DNA from: UBA1952 sp965246905
Lineage (GTDB): Bacteria > Bacteroidota > Bacteroidia > Chitinophagales > Chitinophagaceae
Length of the DNA: 64,000 bases
NCBI GenBank assembly: GCA_965246905.1
Contig: CBDFFZ010000003.1
Span: 186,001 to 250,000 of the forward strand
Direction: 5' to 3'
Both the position numbers and the translations under genes were made by a program. Positions 24,929 through 34,522 of this stretch are shown in pieces; position 1 is the first letter of the stretch, and each line of letters begins with the position of its first letter. The notes beneath the pieces were generated by a model, which had not been told where the DNA came from, made no database searches, and saw only the letters and a list, made by a program, of their open reading frames with translations.

Positions 24929-25156
24929 AGCATTGACGGGGGCACGCCAATATTGTCGAGGCGTTGTAAACATTGGCGAGACCATGTAAATGTTTATAGG
25001 GCGATGTAAATGTTTAAAGTTTCTTGTAATTCTGCCTGTACAACCCACCTTCAGTACATCCCATAGGGAAAGAGGAAGCGGGGGGCAAGCTATGGGATGG
25101 CGCGCAACCGCAGCTGCCTGTCTTTAAACCCGGCAGTGCAGGCTACAGGAATCAAA

Positions 25157-25306
25157 AAATCATACGAATCAAAAGAATCATAGTTTAGAAATATAAGATA
25201 ACCCCAACGGTAAAGAGCACTGCGGCTTAAAATCAGTTATCCAAATGGTTTTAATTGTTTACAGCCCTGCCTGCATCTATCACAGCGGTTAGGAAAAGCC
25301 CAATAG
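25157..25306. repeat. Dispersed intergenic repeat, copy 1
   Basis: The left block (25157-25189) is a run of degenerate 9-base units around AATCAtAnn, ending AGTTTAGA. It matches 28 of 33 bases at 39819-39851. The right block AGGAAAAGCCCAATAG (25291-25306) is identical to 39860-39875. In this copy about 100 bases separate the blocks against 8 in the other. Both copies are in long intergenic stretches. Nothing coding is visible around it. Confidence 0.6.
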
Positions 25307-25371
25307 AAAAGAGGTGATGAATGGTGCCATCGCCGCAACTGCTCAATAGCATTCCTTCCCGCCCGGACAAT

Positions 25372-25406
25372 AAAAAAGCAGCCTGCTATGAATACAGGCT
25401 GCTTTT
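25372..25406 (-). terminator. Intrinsic terminator of the first Ig-like T9SS gene
   Basis: A perfect 12-bp stem, AAAAGCAGCCTG (25374-25385) and CAGGCTGCTTTT (25395-25406), with a 9-base loop and a T-run on the minus strand. It lies about 65 bases past the stop at 25470. Confidence 0.85.
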
Positions 25407-25469
25407 CTGAAAATACTTACCAGTCAGGGAGCGCATTTGCGGGCGCTATATGCAATCGCTAATGCATCC

Positions 25470-28400
25470 CTACCGGCTCATCCTGCTAAACCGCTCTACA
25501 CTGAGCAGATTGCCGGTTGCATGATCTGTAATCCGCACCAGGTACATGCCCTGGGCCAGCGCTTCCACATCGATCCTGCCTGCATTTGCGGTTACGGAAA
25601 GCACGCGGCCGTCCATGGTAGTAATTGCCGCATCTACAAGGCTGCTGCCGGCATCTATTATCAGGTAGCTCGTTGCAGGGTTAGGGTAGATGCGCACATG
25701 GCGGTCATTACCCGAAGGGTTGCCAATGGACAGTGAGGTGATACGCTGCACGGCAGACGTAGCTGTACAGCCAAGCGCATCGCTCACTACTACACTGTAG
25801 TACCCATCGCGGGTGGCAGCGTAGGTCTGCCCGGTAGCATTGTCGATGATCACGCCATTGCGGTACCACTGGTAGCTGCTGAAAGCGGAAGTGCCCAGCA
25901 CATTGCCGCCGGTTACGGTAACTACGGCAACCGGGAATGGATTGACATTCACCGTAAACGCAGCGGAAGCGGTAGTGCAATTGCCATCGTTTACGATAAC
26001 GGTGTAAATGCCGCTTATAGCAGAGGTAATGGATGCGTTGGTATCGGCCGGCAAGCGGATACCATTGAGCAGCCATGTATAAGAATAATTGACACCCCTG
26101 TTGGTAGTAAGTGTAACCATGCCGCCCTGGCAGAAGCTCAGCGGGCCGGAAGGCGTAACCGCTACCGGTGGGCCGGGCGTTACGCTCACTGCAATGGCGG
26201 GTGAGGTAGCCACGCAGCTACCGTTTGTAACAACTGCCGCATAGCTGCCGGAAGTATTCGCATAATACTGCGCTGCAGTAGCGCCGGGGATGTTCACACC
26301 GTCCTTCTGCCATTGGTAGGTATAGCCGCCAACGATGGCGGCCTCAAGAGTTACGCCACTGTTCTGGCAGAAGCTGAGCGGCCCCTGCGCTGTAACCGTA
26401 GCCACCGGCGGTGTGCTTACCACCACGTTGATGCTATTGGAAGTGCCGGTGCAGGTGCCATTGGAAACTAATACCGAATATAACCCTGATTGGGTAGCGG
26501 TGTAGGTAATACCGGTTTCGCCGGTTATTGCAGCGCCATTGCGCCGCCATTGGTAGGTGAGTCCCGCGCCGGTATTGGCTGCAAAAGTAACCGAGCCGCC
26601 CTGGCAGAACGCGAGCGGGCCGGCAGCCGTAGCCGTAGCTACAGGCAGCGGGTTTACAGTAATATTAATATCGGTAGTGGTAGTGGTGCAGGCGCCGTTG
26701 ACGATGACTACATGGTAAGCGCCGGCAGTGGTGGGGCTGTATTGGTAGATGGTGGCTCCGGCTATGGAAACACCATTGCGGTACCACTGGTACGTATAGC
26801 CTGCTACCTGCGCTGCGCGCAGGGTAACAAAGCTGCCCTGGCAAAAGGTTGTAGTGCCTACCGTGGTAATGACTGCCGATGGCTGTGTGGATACGGTTAC
26901 CGTTTGGCAGGTTTTAGAGGTGCAGCCGGTGGCCGGATTGGTAGCAATAACGCAATAGCTGCCGCTCGCCGATGCGGTATAGCAGGAAGAAGTGGCACCG
27001 AAAATAGTTAAGTTGTTTAAGGTCCAATAGTAAGTAAGGCCGGGGGTGGAAGAAGAAGCGCAAAGCTGCACGTTGCCGCCCTGGCAGAAGGAAGTGGATC
27101 CGCCGGGGGTAATGGTAACTACGGGTGCAGGATTGACGGTAAGCACTACAGGTGCCGAGGTTGCGGAGCAGCCATTGGTTACAATTACGGTATATGAGCC
27201 ACCAAATGTTGCATCATAAAAGCTACCGGTAGCGCCGGTAATATCCACACCTCCTTTTTGCCACTGATACGTATAGCCAATACCGGAGGCAGCATTGAGC
27301 CGCTGTGTGCCGCCTTCGCAGAAAGAAAGCGGTCCGGCCGGTGTAATGGCTGCTGCCGGTAAGGCATTGACCATAACGGTTATCGGGGAAGAAGTATCGG
27401 TACAAGCGCCGTTGGATACTAATACCCGGTAATCGCCGGACGCGGTGGCTGAATATGCAGGTAGGGTAGCGCCGGCAATATCGGCTCCGTTGTTTTGCCA
27501 TTGGTAGGTAAAGCCGGTTGCCGGGCCCGCCTGCAGGGATACATTGCTGCCCTGGCAGAAAGTAGTGGGGCCGCCTGCCGTAGCAGTTGCCGTAGGCCGC
27601 GGTAGTACGGTTACCGTAACTGGTGCGCTTGTAACCGTGGCGGGCATGGCACAGGCAGCATTGCTGGTAAGCACTACCGTAATTACGTTGCCGTTGGTAA
27701 GCCCGTTATCTGTATAGATACTTGAGTTGGTGCCTACATTGGTGGTGCCTTTTTTCCATTGGTAGGATGGAGCGCTGCCGCCATTTGTGGGTGTTGCAGT
27801 AAAAGTAATGGCAGTGCCAGCGCAGATAGAGGTGCCGGGCGATGCCGCCACGGTTACGTTAGGCACTACAACAGGATTGACCGTAAAATTGAAGGTAGCG
27901 CAGCCGGTAGCGCTGCCGGCAGTATTTTTAGGAACGATCTTCCATACATAAGGCCCGGCAGCTACCGTGGCATTATAAGTTGTGCCGGCCTGGTTGGCGG
28001 ATACAATAGTTGCGGGTGTTCCGGTTCCCGCATCCAGGTAAACATCGTAGCCGGTGGCGCCTGCAATACCTGGCCAGCTAAGGGTTTGCGTGCCCGCACA
28101 GATGGCTGCATTATTCAGCGGGGCAGTTGGCGCGCCCACACATGCCGGTGGTGTGCTGCTGGCAATATCCATCCCAAAATCATTAAAACTAAGCTGCACG
28201 GTACCGGATGCTGCTCCTGTTGCCGTAGCTGCTACTGCTGAGTTGGTAACGATCCGGCGGTTTACAGTACCTGCCTCTAAAGTTGTTGGCATTGCGCCGG
28301 TATGCGCAGCATACTGTACTTCTACTATTAATGGTTGTGTATTGTTGTATGCAAACGGCGTAGCAAGTGTAATGCCTACCCAGTAAGGGGTAGTTGTGCT

Positions 28401-28787
28401 TGCCGTAGCAGTTGTAGTTAACGTGAGGGTGCTTGCATTCAATGCCTGGGTGAGCCCGGTATAGTAAATGCCGGTAGCAGGCATTGCAGTAGCTGCATTC
28501 TGGATAAAGCTGACCTTGAGATCGGTATAGGTTGCCGATTGGCTTGCGGTTGCGCTTCTGAAATATATTTTAGTGATGTTGCCGGAAATGGGCAGCGTAT
28601 TAAAATCTCCCGGAAGGTAAAGCAGCTGCACTTTTGCTGCCGTGTTGTTAGCATCCAGCGGATACTGGTTGGCAATCATGTTTGCACCGGCCGAGGAGCT
28701 GATGGGGCCGCCTTTATAGTAGGTCTGGGCTACGGTAGCCTGTTGGAGGAGTAAAATTGCAGATAGTAGCGATAGTAATATCTTCAT
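25470..28787 (-). CDS. Giant secreted Ig-like repeat protein with T9SS C-terminal domain
   Basis: A 1105-residue protein. Residues 1-20 are a signal peptide. An N-terminal domain (about 22-210) is shared with the protein encoded at 28913. A fibronectin-like segment follows (AICAGTQTLSWPGIAGATGYDVYLDAG, about 220-305). Then come nine tandem Ig/PKD-like repeats of about 78 residues, most with the pattern FCQGxxVxLxA and YTYQWxxNGxxIxGAT; the ninth lacks the FCQG cysteine. The end is a type A T9SS sorting domain (VRIYPNPATSYLII to GMYLVRIT), removed on export in this family. A cell-surface adhesin or matrix role is inferred. Confidence 0.9.
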   Translation of the reverse strand: MKILLSLLSAILLLQQATVAQTYYKGGPISSSAGANMIANQYPLDANNTAAKVQLLYLPGDFNTLPISGNITKIYFRSATASQSATYTDLKVSFIQNAATAMPATGIYYTGLTQALNASTLTLTTTATASTTTPYWVGITLATPFAYNNTQPLIVEVQYAAHTGAMPTTLEAGTVNRRIVTNSAVAATATGAASGTVQLSFNDFGMDIASSTPPACVGAPTAPLNNAAICAGTQTLSWPGIAGATGYDVYLDAGTGTPATIVSANQAGTTYNATVAAGPYVWKIVPKNTAGSATGCATFNFTVNPVVVPNVTVAASPGTSICAGTAITFTATPTNGGSAPSYQWKKGTTNVGTNSSIYTDNGLTNGNVITVVLTSNAACAMPATVTSAPVTVTVLPRPTATATAGGPTTFCQGSNVSLQAGPATGFTYQWQNNGADIAGATLPAYSATASGDYRVLVSNGACTDTSSPITVMVNALPAAAITPAGPLSFCEGGTQRLNAASGIGYTYQWQKGGVDITGATGSFYDATFGGSYTVIVTNGCSATSAPVVLTVNPAPVVTITPGGSTSFCQGGNVQLCASSSTPGLTYYWTLNNLTIFGATSSCYTASASGSYCVIATNPATGCTSKTCQTVTVSTQPSAVITTVGTTTFCQGSFVTLRAAQVAGYTYQWYRNGVSIAGATIYQYSPTTAGAYHVVIVNGACTTTTTDINITVNPLPVATATAAGPLAFCQGGSVTFAANTGAGLTYQWRRNGAAITGETGITYTATQSGLYSVLVSNGTCTGTSNSINVVVSTPPVATVTAQGPLSFCQNSGVTLEAAIVGGYTYQWQKDGVNIPGATAAQYYANTSGSYAAVVTNGSCVATSPAIAVSVTPGPPVAVTPSGPLSFCQGGMVTLTTNRGVNYSYTWLLNGIRLPADTNASITSAISGIYTVIVNDGNCTTASAAFTVNVNPFPVAVVTVTGGNVLGTSAFSSYQWYRNGVIIDNATGQTYAATRDGYYSVVVSDALGCTATSAVQRITSLSIGNPSGNDRHVRIYPNPATSYLIIDAGSSLVDAAITTMDGRVLSVTANAGRIDVEALAQGMYLVRITDHATGNLLSVERFSRMSR

Positions 28788-28826
28788 AATAGAATAGCTA
28801 ATTACAAATGGTTCAGTGCTAAAATA

Positions 28827-28858
28827 AAAAAACGGCCTGTGGTTAGCAGACCGTTTTT
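28827..28858 (-). terminator. Intrinsic terminator between the two T9SS genes
   Basis: AAAAACGGCCTG and CAGACCGTTTTT pair with one mismatch around a short loop. T-runs on both strands flank it. It follows the stop at 28913, so the two large genes are probably separate transcripts. Confidence 0.75.
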
Positions 28859-28912
28859 GTTTGTAAAAGGTTGGTTATTTGGCCGGTTAATTATCTGCCG
28901 GAAGGCAAAAAA

Positions 28913-31900
28913 TCAATGGCTGGATTTGATGAGCTTCTCAAGCTTCAAAACATGCCCTTCCTTATCGGAAACAGAGAGCAGGTACATACCGCCGCTCAGT
29001 TCATGGATATCGATCGTTGAGGCATTGTCCTGCTGCATGATGAGCTTGCCGTCAATGCTGCGGATCGTAACACTTACCGGAACAGGTGCTGAAACAGTGA
29101 TTACATCTGTTGCAGGGTTAGGATAGATGCTGATGTCTGAAGCGCTCGCTGTACCGATGCTCAGGAAGTTGACCGGGTAAGAGGCAGATCCTGAAGTGCA
29201 GCCGTTCGTATCGGTAACCCGCACGTTATAGCTTCCGTCGTTTGTGATCGTATAGGTTGCAGAAGTGGCACCTGAGATTGGCAATACCCCTTTATACCAT
29301 TGATAGGTAGCATAAGACTTGGTAGTGGAAAGGTCTGCTCCGTTGCGCGTAATCTGCGGAAATGGTGCAGGATAAACAACAACAGCTATAGGATTGGAAA
29401 GGGCAGGACAGCGCGCGGAAGAAGTAATACGTACTTGGTAAATGCCACTATAATCCGCAGTATAAGTGCTGGAATTAGCAGTAGGCACCGGGCTGCCGTT
29501 CTTGATCCATTGGTAGCTAAAACCTACACCTGTGTTAGCGCGAAGCAGGATATGGCCGCCTTCGCAGGTGGTGCTGGTACCCGAGTAAGTAACGGTAGCT
29601 GTGAGTGTAGTATCAGTAGTAAGATTTACGGTAGCAGATGTTTTTGTGCAGGTACCCTGTGTGGAAACCACGGAATAAGCGCCATTGGTGCCGGTAGAAT
29701 AATTAGCGGTAGTAGCGCCCGGAATATTTACTCCATTAAGCTTCCATTGGTAAGTTACGGCATAGGCGGTATCAGTAGAAAGGGTGATGGGCTGGTTAGG
29801 ACATAAAACGCTGTCGCCGCTGAGCCTGAGTGCACCGGAAGGTATCTTGCAGGGAGTGTTGAAGGCAATAGTGCTCCAGAAAGAAAATCCGCCGCCGGGA
29901 CATACAACGCGCACATGGTAATAATAGCTGGTAAATGGCAGAAGGTTATTCCTCGTTAAGGTAGCAGCGGTAACTACAGTACCGGGAACGACAGGATCAT
30001 TAATAGAATAGTCGATCACGTATTGGTACCCGCCTGCGCCACCCGGAGGTGCAGTCCAGCTGAAAGTAGCACCGCTGGAAGTAATGCCGGTAACAGCGAG
30101 ACCTGTAACGGAAGGGCATCCGCTGCCGAACTCATAGGCGCCGATATCGGGTGGGTTGAGCCTGCCGAGGTTAGTGATGTCCGTAGCCACGCCAACGCTT
30201 GTGCCCAGATTATCCATGCCGATGTTGGTAGGCTTGAGGTTGCCGGCAGCAGGGCTTGTAAATACCGGATCAACGGATACGGAGGCAGCATCCATGCCGG
30301 AAGCAGCCTGAAAATTGGCCAGTGTTATCTGGTTGCCGGCATAGTAGCCAGTATAGTTTGTAGAAGCGGGGGTAATGTAAAGATCGTTGTTATTAGAAGT
30401 CTTGGCACCGGAATAGTAGAGGCAATATTTAGTACCGGTACCACCTTTGGTAATATTAACGATGTTATCACGGATATCAACACCTAAGGTGCCGGTATTA
30501 TATATACCATATACCAGACCGCCTGTTGCCGATGCGTCATCTACATTAATTGTATTATGATAGATCTGATAATAATTGTAGGCTGATGTATAAATACAAT
30601 AGAGAGATCCATTAGTCTTTAGGTTATAAAAAATATTGTTGATGATTTTATTTTCTGAGCCTAATACAGAGCTTGTCAAGGCATAGATTAAGTAGCCACT
30701 GTTAGTACCGGTTTCAGCAGTAGCGAATGGATCATGAAACTTATTCTTTTCGATAAGAATGTTTACGCAGCCGGTAGTAATATAACAGCCATAATAAGTG
30801 CTGAGCGTAGTACGGGTAGGGCGGGAAATGTCATTACCGGAGATTACGGTGCCATCTGAATAATAATTATAGATACCATAGAAATAGAAATCTTTCATGG
30901 TACAATTTACTAACTGGTTCCCGGTTGAAAGCGTACCAGTAATACCTACTATGCAGGTATTGTAGTAGCCATTATTCATAGTACACCCGTTCATCAGGTT
31001 GTTATTACCTCCCAAACCTGTTAAGGTGGCAGATGTAGCGCTGCCGCTTATAGAAAAAGGAACCGAATAGGAACTCGTCGTATTAGCAGTACCTGTAAAA
31101 GTGCAGGCATCGAATTTATTATTATCCGCGCCGTTCCAAAGGTGACCTACAAGCGCATTGGTAACATCAGTACCAACTATATTAAGGTTGTTGACGCGTA
31201 TCCAGTCGGCACCGTTAAGGCCAAAGGTGTGCATAGCACTTGCCGTGCCGGCGTAAGTGAGCGTAGCACCATTGCCATTAAATGTTATAGTATTGACAGC
31301 AGAGTTTGTATTAATAACTGGTATCGTAACCTGCTCATTGTAGGTTGCATTATTTACATTAAAAATAATTGGCCCGGAAGTACCGCAGCTCACAGCACTT
31401 ACCGCGGCAGCAAAAGTCTGGAAGTTGGTTGCACTCGCCGGCAGGGTTCCATTAATGGTATAAGTGCCGCCGGGAAACAGGCCGGGAACAGTAACAAGCA
31501 TCGGTGTAGAGTACGTAGTAGATGTACCGCAGGTTACCGCAGCACGATAGTATTGGGTGGCTGTGGCAGTGGTTGCATAAAAAGGGCTACCAGTAGAAAG
31601 GGGACCAAGATTGGTGTAAGTGCCGGTAAGGGTTGGAGATGTCTGCCATTGGTAGCTCTGGCCGGAGCCGTATGAATTACCGGTTAGGTTAAGGTTTAAA
31701 GGACCACCAGAGCAAATGTTTGTAGCACTGACAACCGTAGTGCCGGCAGTTGGCGGGCTGGTGCAGGGCGCTGATGGCAGCATATCGAAGCCTACATTAA
31801 AAGGGCCCGCGCCTGTACCTGTGGCCGCACCATTATAAGGGCCCCATAATCTGGCACCACCGCTGCCATTATACCTTACCTGGATACCAGAGCCTGTATA

Positions 31901-32356
31901 GGCAGATTGCGATACATCAATGATAATATTGGACGCTCCGGTGTAGAGAAATGGTGTTTGCAGGGTAACAGAAAACCAGTCGCCGGCGGCAAGGGCAGGA
32001 TATGTTGTAGATGCTGCGTAATAAACAGGAGTGAGGCCCGTAACGAATGGGCCAACCGTAAAGGCGCTCAGGCTGGTATTGCCGATACTAATGGTAAGAT
32101 CGGTAAAAGTGCCACCCGCAGTGGCCGTATTAGCCTGGATATATATCTTGGTGATATTACCGATAATGGTGCCTGTAAATAAAGTGGGCTGATAGATATT
32201 CTGCACCCGGTTTGAACTGGTAGTCTGCAATGGAAAAGCATTGCCACTGGCCCCAATTGTAGTTGAGTAAGTGGGAATGCCCTGCGCTAATGCATTACCT
32301 GCAAACAACAGAATATTTAATAGAACGAGTAACGATGATAAGTACAGTTTTTTCAT
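28913..32356 (-). CDS. Giant secreted protein with beta-helix, Ig-like repeats and T9SS C-terminal domain
   Basis: A 1147-residue protein. It has a signal peptide (to about residue 24) and an N-terminal domain (25-195) related to that of the protein at 25470. An Ig-like unit follows (CSGGPLNLNLTGNSYGSGQSYQW), then a right-handed beta-helix region (about 290-720) rich in NNxI and ISGNDI turns, a fibronectin type III unit (VTGLAVTGITSSGATFSWTAP), and three Ig-like repeats ending near 1065. The type A sorting domain has SIYPNPATDVITV and GMYLLSVSDKEG. Beta-helices in such proteins often bind or cut polysaccharides; no catalytic residues were identified. Surface attachment is inferred. Confidence 0.9.
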   Translation of the reverse strand: MKKLYLSSLLVLLNILLFAGNALAQGIPTYSTTIGASGNAFPLQTTSSNRVQNIYQPTLFTGTIIGNITKIYIQANTATAGGTFTDLTISIGNTSLSAFTVGPFVTGLTPVYYAASTTYPALAAGDWFSVTLQTPFLYTGASNIIIDVSQSAYTGSGIQVRYNGSGGARLWGPYNGAATGTGAGPFNVGFDMLPSAPCTSPPTAGTTVVSATNICSGGPLNLNLTGNSYGSGQSYQWQTSPTLTGTYTNLGPLSTGSPFYATTATATQYYRAAVTCGTSTTYSTPMLVTVPGLFPGGTYTINGTLPASATNFQTFAAAVSAVSCGTSGPIIFNVNNATYNEQVTIPVINTNSAVNTITFNGNGATLTYAGTASAMHTFGLNGADWIRVNNLNIVGTDVTNALVGHLWNGADNNKFDACTFTGTANTTSSYSVPFSISGSATSATLTGLGGNNNLMNGCTMNNGYYNTCIVGITGTLSTGNQLVNCTMKDFYFYGIYNYYSDGTVISGNDISRPTRTTLSTYYGCYITTGCVNILIEKNKFHDPFATAETGTNSGYLIYALTSSVLGSENKIINNIFYNLKTNGSLYCIYTSAYNYYQIYHNTINVDDASATGGLVYGIYNTGTLGVDIRDNIVNITKGGTGTKYCLYYSGAKTSNNNDLYITPASTNYTGYYAGNQITLANFQAASGMDAASVSVDPVFTSPAAGNLKPTNIGMDNLGTSVGVATDITNLGRLNPPDIGAYEFGSGCPSVTGLAVTGITSSGATFSWTAPPGGAGGYQYVIDYSINDPVVPGTVVTAATLTRNNLLPFTSYYYHVRVVCPGGGFSFWSTIAFNTPCKIPSGALRLSGDSVLCPNQPITLSTDTAYAVTYQWKLNGVNIPGATTANYSTGTNGAYSVVSTQGTCTKTSATVNLTTDTTLTATVTYSGTSTTCEGGHILLRANTGVGFSYQWIKNGSPVPTANSSTYTADYSGIYQVRITSSARCPALSNPIAVVVYPAPFPQITRNGADLSTTKSYATYQWYKGVLPISGATSATYTITNDGSYNVRVTDTNGCTSGSASYPVNFLSIGTASASDISIYPNPATDVITVSAPVPVSVTIRSIDGKLIMQQDNASTIDIHELSGGMYLLSVSDKEGHVLKLEKLIKSSH

Positions 32357-32543
32357 TCGGATATTGTTATATTGGTAAATTTAGTAAAAAACATTAAAAA
32401 AGAATAAAGAAACGCATTATAAACAGTGGTATAACGTGATTTTTACTTTATTAATACAATCACCTATAATTTTATTATTGGATTAAATAAAAAATATTTC
32501 AAATTCTCGTTTTGATAAACAAATTAATCTGTTGTAATACTTG

Positions 32544-32777
32544 CTATAGCCATTTTACCGGATTGCGTCTCCTCAAGTAAATATATTGCTTCATATTAAT
32601 CCAAAAAGCCATCACCATATAAAGTATAATCGGCGACCCCATTGTGAGAAATGAAATATAAATAAACCATAGCCGGATGCGTGAGCTTGCTACACCCATA
32701 CGCTCGCCAATTGCATCGCATACACCAAATGCATGCCACTCGATAAAGGATTTGAATTGTATCATTCGTCTGTTCAT
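32544..32777 (-). CDS. PspC domain-containing protein
   Basis: A 77-residue protein with EWHAFGVCDAIGERMGVASSRIRLWFIYISFLTMGSPIILYMVMAFW, the short Bacteroidota form of the PspC domain with one long hydrophobic segment. PspC proteins act in envelope stress responses or as membrane-anchored signal proteins, but this short form is uncharacterised. ATG at 32777 is used; ATG four codons later is possible. Confidence 0.85.
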   Translation of the reverse strand: MNRRMIQFKSFIEWHAFGVCDAIGERMGVASSRIRLWFIYISFLTMGSPIILYMVMAFWINMKQYIYLRRRNPVKWL

Positions 32778-32830
32778 CCCGTCACTTATTAATAACGCTC
32801 CTTCAAAAAACTATTCCGTAAATAAATAGG

Positions 32831-33943
32831 CTAATCCGCCCCGCTGATGCCAGGATAGAATGGGCGGCTTCCTTTTGTATCAATAACCGGCGATGTCTCG
32901 ATAAGGCCATTTACATTGTACTTCCAGATAATATTGCCGGCAGTAGTATCAGCAGCATAAAGAAATTTATCATACCCACCAAAATATACCTTGTTCTGAT
33001 ACACTACAGGAGAGGACTTAATCAGCGCAGTAGTCTTGATCTTCCATTTAATATTGCCCTGGATGATGTCGATTGCATAAAAATTGTAATCATAGCCGCC
33101 CACATACACTACCTGGTTGCTTGCCGTAGGAGAAGAAACGATACGATCTGTAGTTTTTACGATCCATTTAGGAAGGCCGGTAGCCGTATCCATGCAATAG
33201 ATATTATTATCGTAGCTGCCGAATATAACATTAGCGCCATAAACGAGGGGCGAACACTGTATCTGGTTGGTTGTTGCGAAAGACCAGCGCTGCGTGCCGT
33301 CTTCTTTTCTAAGGGAAAGCATTTCGCCGGTTGAGGTGCCTATGAATACGAACTTGCCGCTTCCTGCTGGCGAGGAGCTGAAATTGCCGCCGGCGGTGTG
33401 GCTCCAAATAAGAGAGCCATTGTCCTTATTAAGGGCATATACGTTGCCATCATTGGATCCGAAAATAAGCTTGTTCTCAAAAAGAGTAGGTGAGGAAATA
33501 ATTGCGCCGCCAGTGCCGAATTTCCATTTGATCGTATTGTTGCTTACCGTATAGGCACGCATGGTATCATCGCCGCAGCCCTGAAAAATTGTACTTCCAT
33601 CACCAATGGGGGATGAAAGCAGCTGGCCCGGCAGGTTATAATGGGTAATTTCCGTACCGCGGTCGGCATCTATCTTATAAAGTATGCCGTTTTCAGCAGC
33701 TACGTACACTTTATTATCCATAATATAAGGTGTGGCCTGTACATTAGCGCCAGCATAAAACTCCCATTTCTTGGTGCTCGTTTGCGGGTTAAGCGCATAT
33801 ACAAAGCCATTCTGACTGCTTATAATCACAGATGGGGATGTTTCAAGCGGTAGCGGCGAATCATCGCTGTACTTTTTACCGCAGGAGGCTACAGTGGCGA
33901 GCGCAAGGCAGGCAGCAAAATACTTGGTAAGTCGTTGGATCAT
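32831..33943 (-). CDS. PQQ-like beta-propeller lipoprotein
   Basis: A 370-residue protein. The start MIQRLTKYFAACLALATVASC carries a lipobox with Cys21, so it is probably a lipoprotein. The body contains seven to eight repeats of about 40 residues with the motif VYALNxxxGxxxWxF, for example GNVYALNKDNGSLIWSHTAG and FYAIDIIQGNIKWKI, the blades of a PQQ/WD-like propeller. BamB is the best-known relative, but no BamA-linked genes are nearby and the precise role is open. The ATG at 33943 is preferred to one at 33970 because of the signal peptide. Confidence 0.85.
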   Translation of the reverse strand: MIQRLTKYFAACLALATVASCGKKYSDDSPLPLETSPSVIISSQNGFVYALNPQTSTKKWEFYAGANVQATPYIMDNKVYVAAENGILYKIDADRGTEITHYNLPGQLLSSPIGDGSTIFQGCGDDTMRAYTVSNNTIKWKFGTGGAIISSPTLFENKLIFGSNDGNVYALNKDNGSLIWSHTAGGNFSSSPAGSGKFVFIGTSTGEMLSLRKEDGTQRWSFATTNQIQCSPLVYGANVIFGSYDNNIYCMDTATGLPKWIVKTTDRIVSSPTASNQVVYVGGYDYNFYAIDIIQGNIKWKIKTTALIKSSPVVYQNKVYFGGYDKFLYAADTTAGNIIWKYNVNGLIETSPVIDTKGSRPFYPGISGAD

Positions 33944-34009
33944 GTGTATCTGAAAAAATCTTCCTTGCAAAATAAGCTTTTGTTTTTAGATGCAAAAACA
34001 AGGGCGCAA

Positions 34010-34044
34010 AAAAATCCGGTCTTTATGTGGATAAAGACCGGATT
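34010..34044 (-). terminator. Intrinsic terminator of the hpf gene
   Basis: A perfect 14-bp stem, AATCCGGTCTTTAT (34013-34026) and ATAAAGACCGGATT (34031-34044), with loop GTGG and a run of seven T on the minus strand. It lies 22 bases past the hpf stop. Confidence 0.9.
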
Positions 34045-34066
34045 ATGACTCAAATGGTTGGAATTA

Positions 34067-34384
34067 TTATAACTGCTGGAGCTGTACAGCTTCCTGGCGG
34101 CCTTTATAACGCTTTATCTGGTTTACCATGCTGTTAAATGCAAGGTCGAAGGATTCTTCAAAGGTTTTGCTCTGATGCTTTACAAAGAAGGAGTGCCGCG
34201 GTATATTCACCTTTATTTCCGCGATCTTATCCTTAATCTGGTGGGCTACATTATCGAGCACTAAAAATACTTCCACATCTACAATACGATCGTGAAAGGT
34301 ACTGAGCTTGCTCATTTTCTGGTTTACGCGTTCGAGCAGCTGGTTATCTGCATCAAAGTGCACGGACTGAATCTGTACATTCAT
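34067..34384 (-). CDS. hpf: Ribosome hibernation promoting factor HPF/RaiA family
   Basis: A 105-residue short-form HPF. MNVQIQSVHFDADNQLLERVNQKMSKL begins the beta-alpha-beta fold. VDVEVFLVLDN and VNIPRHSFFVKHQSKTFEESFDLAFNSMVNQIKRYK follow. It binds the 30S decoding region and inactivates ribosomes in stationary phase. The ATG at 34384 is the family start; a longer frame to 34438 is not. In Bacteroidota the order rpsU-xerC-hpf is common, and here it ends with a strong terminator. Confidence 0.92.
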   Translation of the reverse strand: MNVQIQSVHFDADNQLLERVNQKMSKLSTFHDRIVDVEVFLVLDNVAHQIKDKIAEIKVNIPRHSFFVKHQSKTFEESFDLAFNSMVNQIKRYKGRQEAVQLQQL

Positions 34385-34522
34385 AAAAGAAACATTTTGG
34401 GTGAAAAAATAAAGAAAAAGTAATGTTGCTACATACAATCTGCTTTGTTTCTAACCGAAAATTAAGCTTCTTTCCTGAAAAGTCAAACCAAAATTTGTTT
34501 AAAAAAATGCATAAATATAGAA

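Noticed and set aside
24507..24950. Open frame of 147 codons on the minus strand with a repeated NxVNxxY motif
   Set aside because: It falls on the palindrome array, whose 21/42-base period keeps both strands open. The opposite strand gives a similar repeat product, there is no good start, and a one-base slip occurs between two units.
24726..25020. CRISPR array
   Set aside because: The intervals between the palindromes are themselves related, are 27 bases long and include a 21-base step. No cas genes are in the window.
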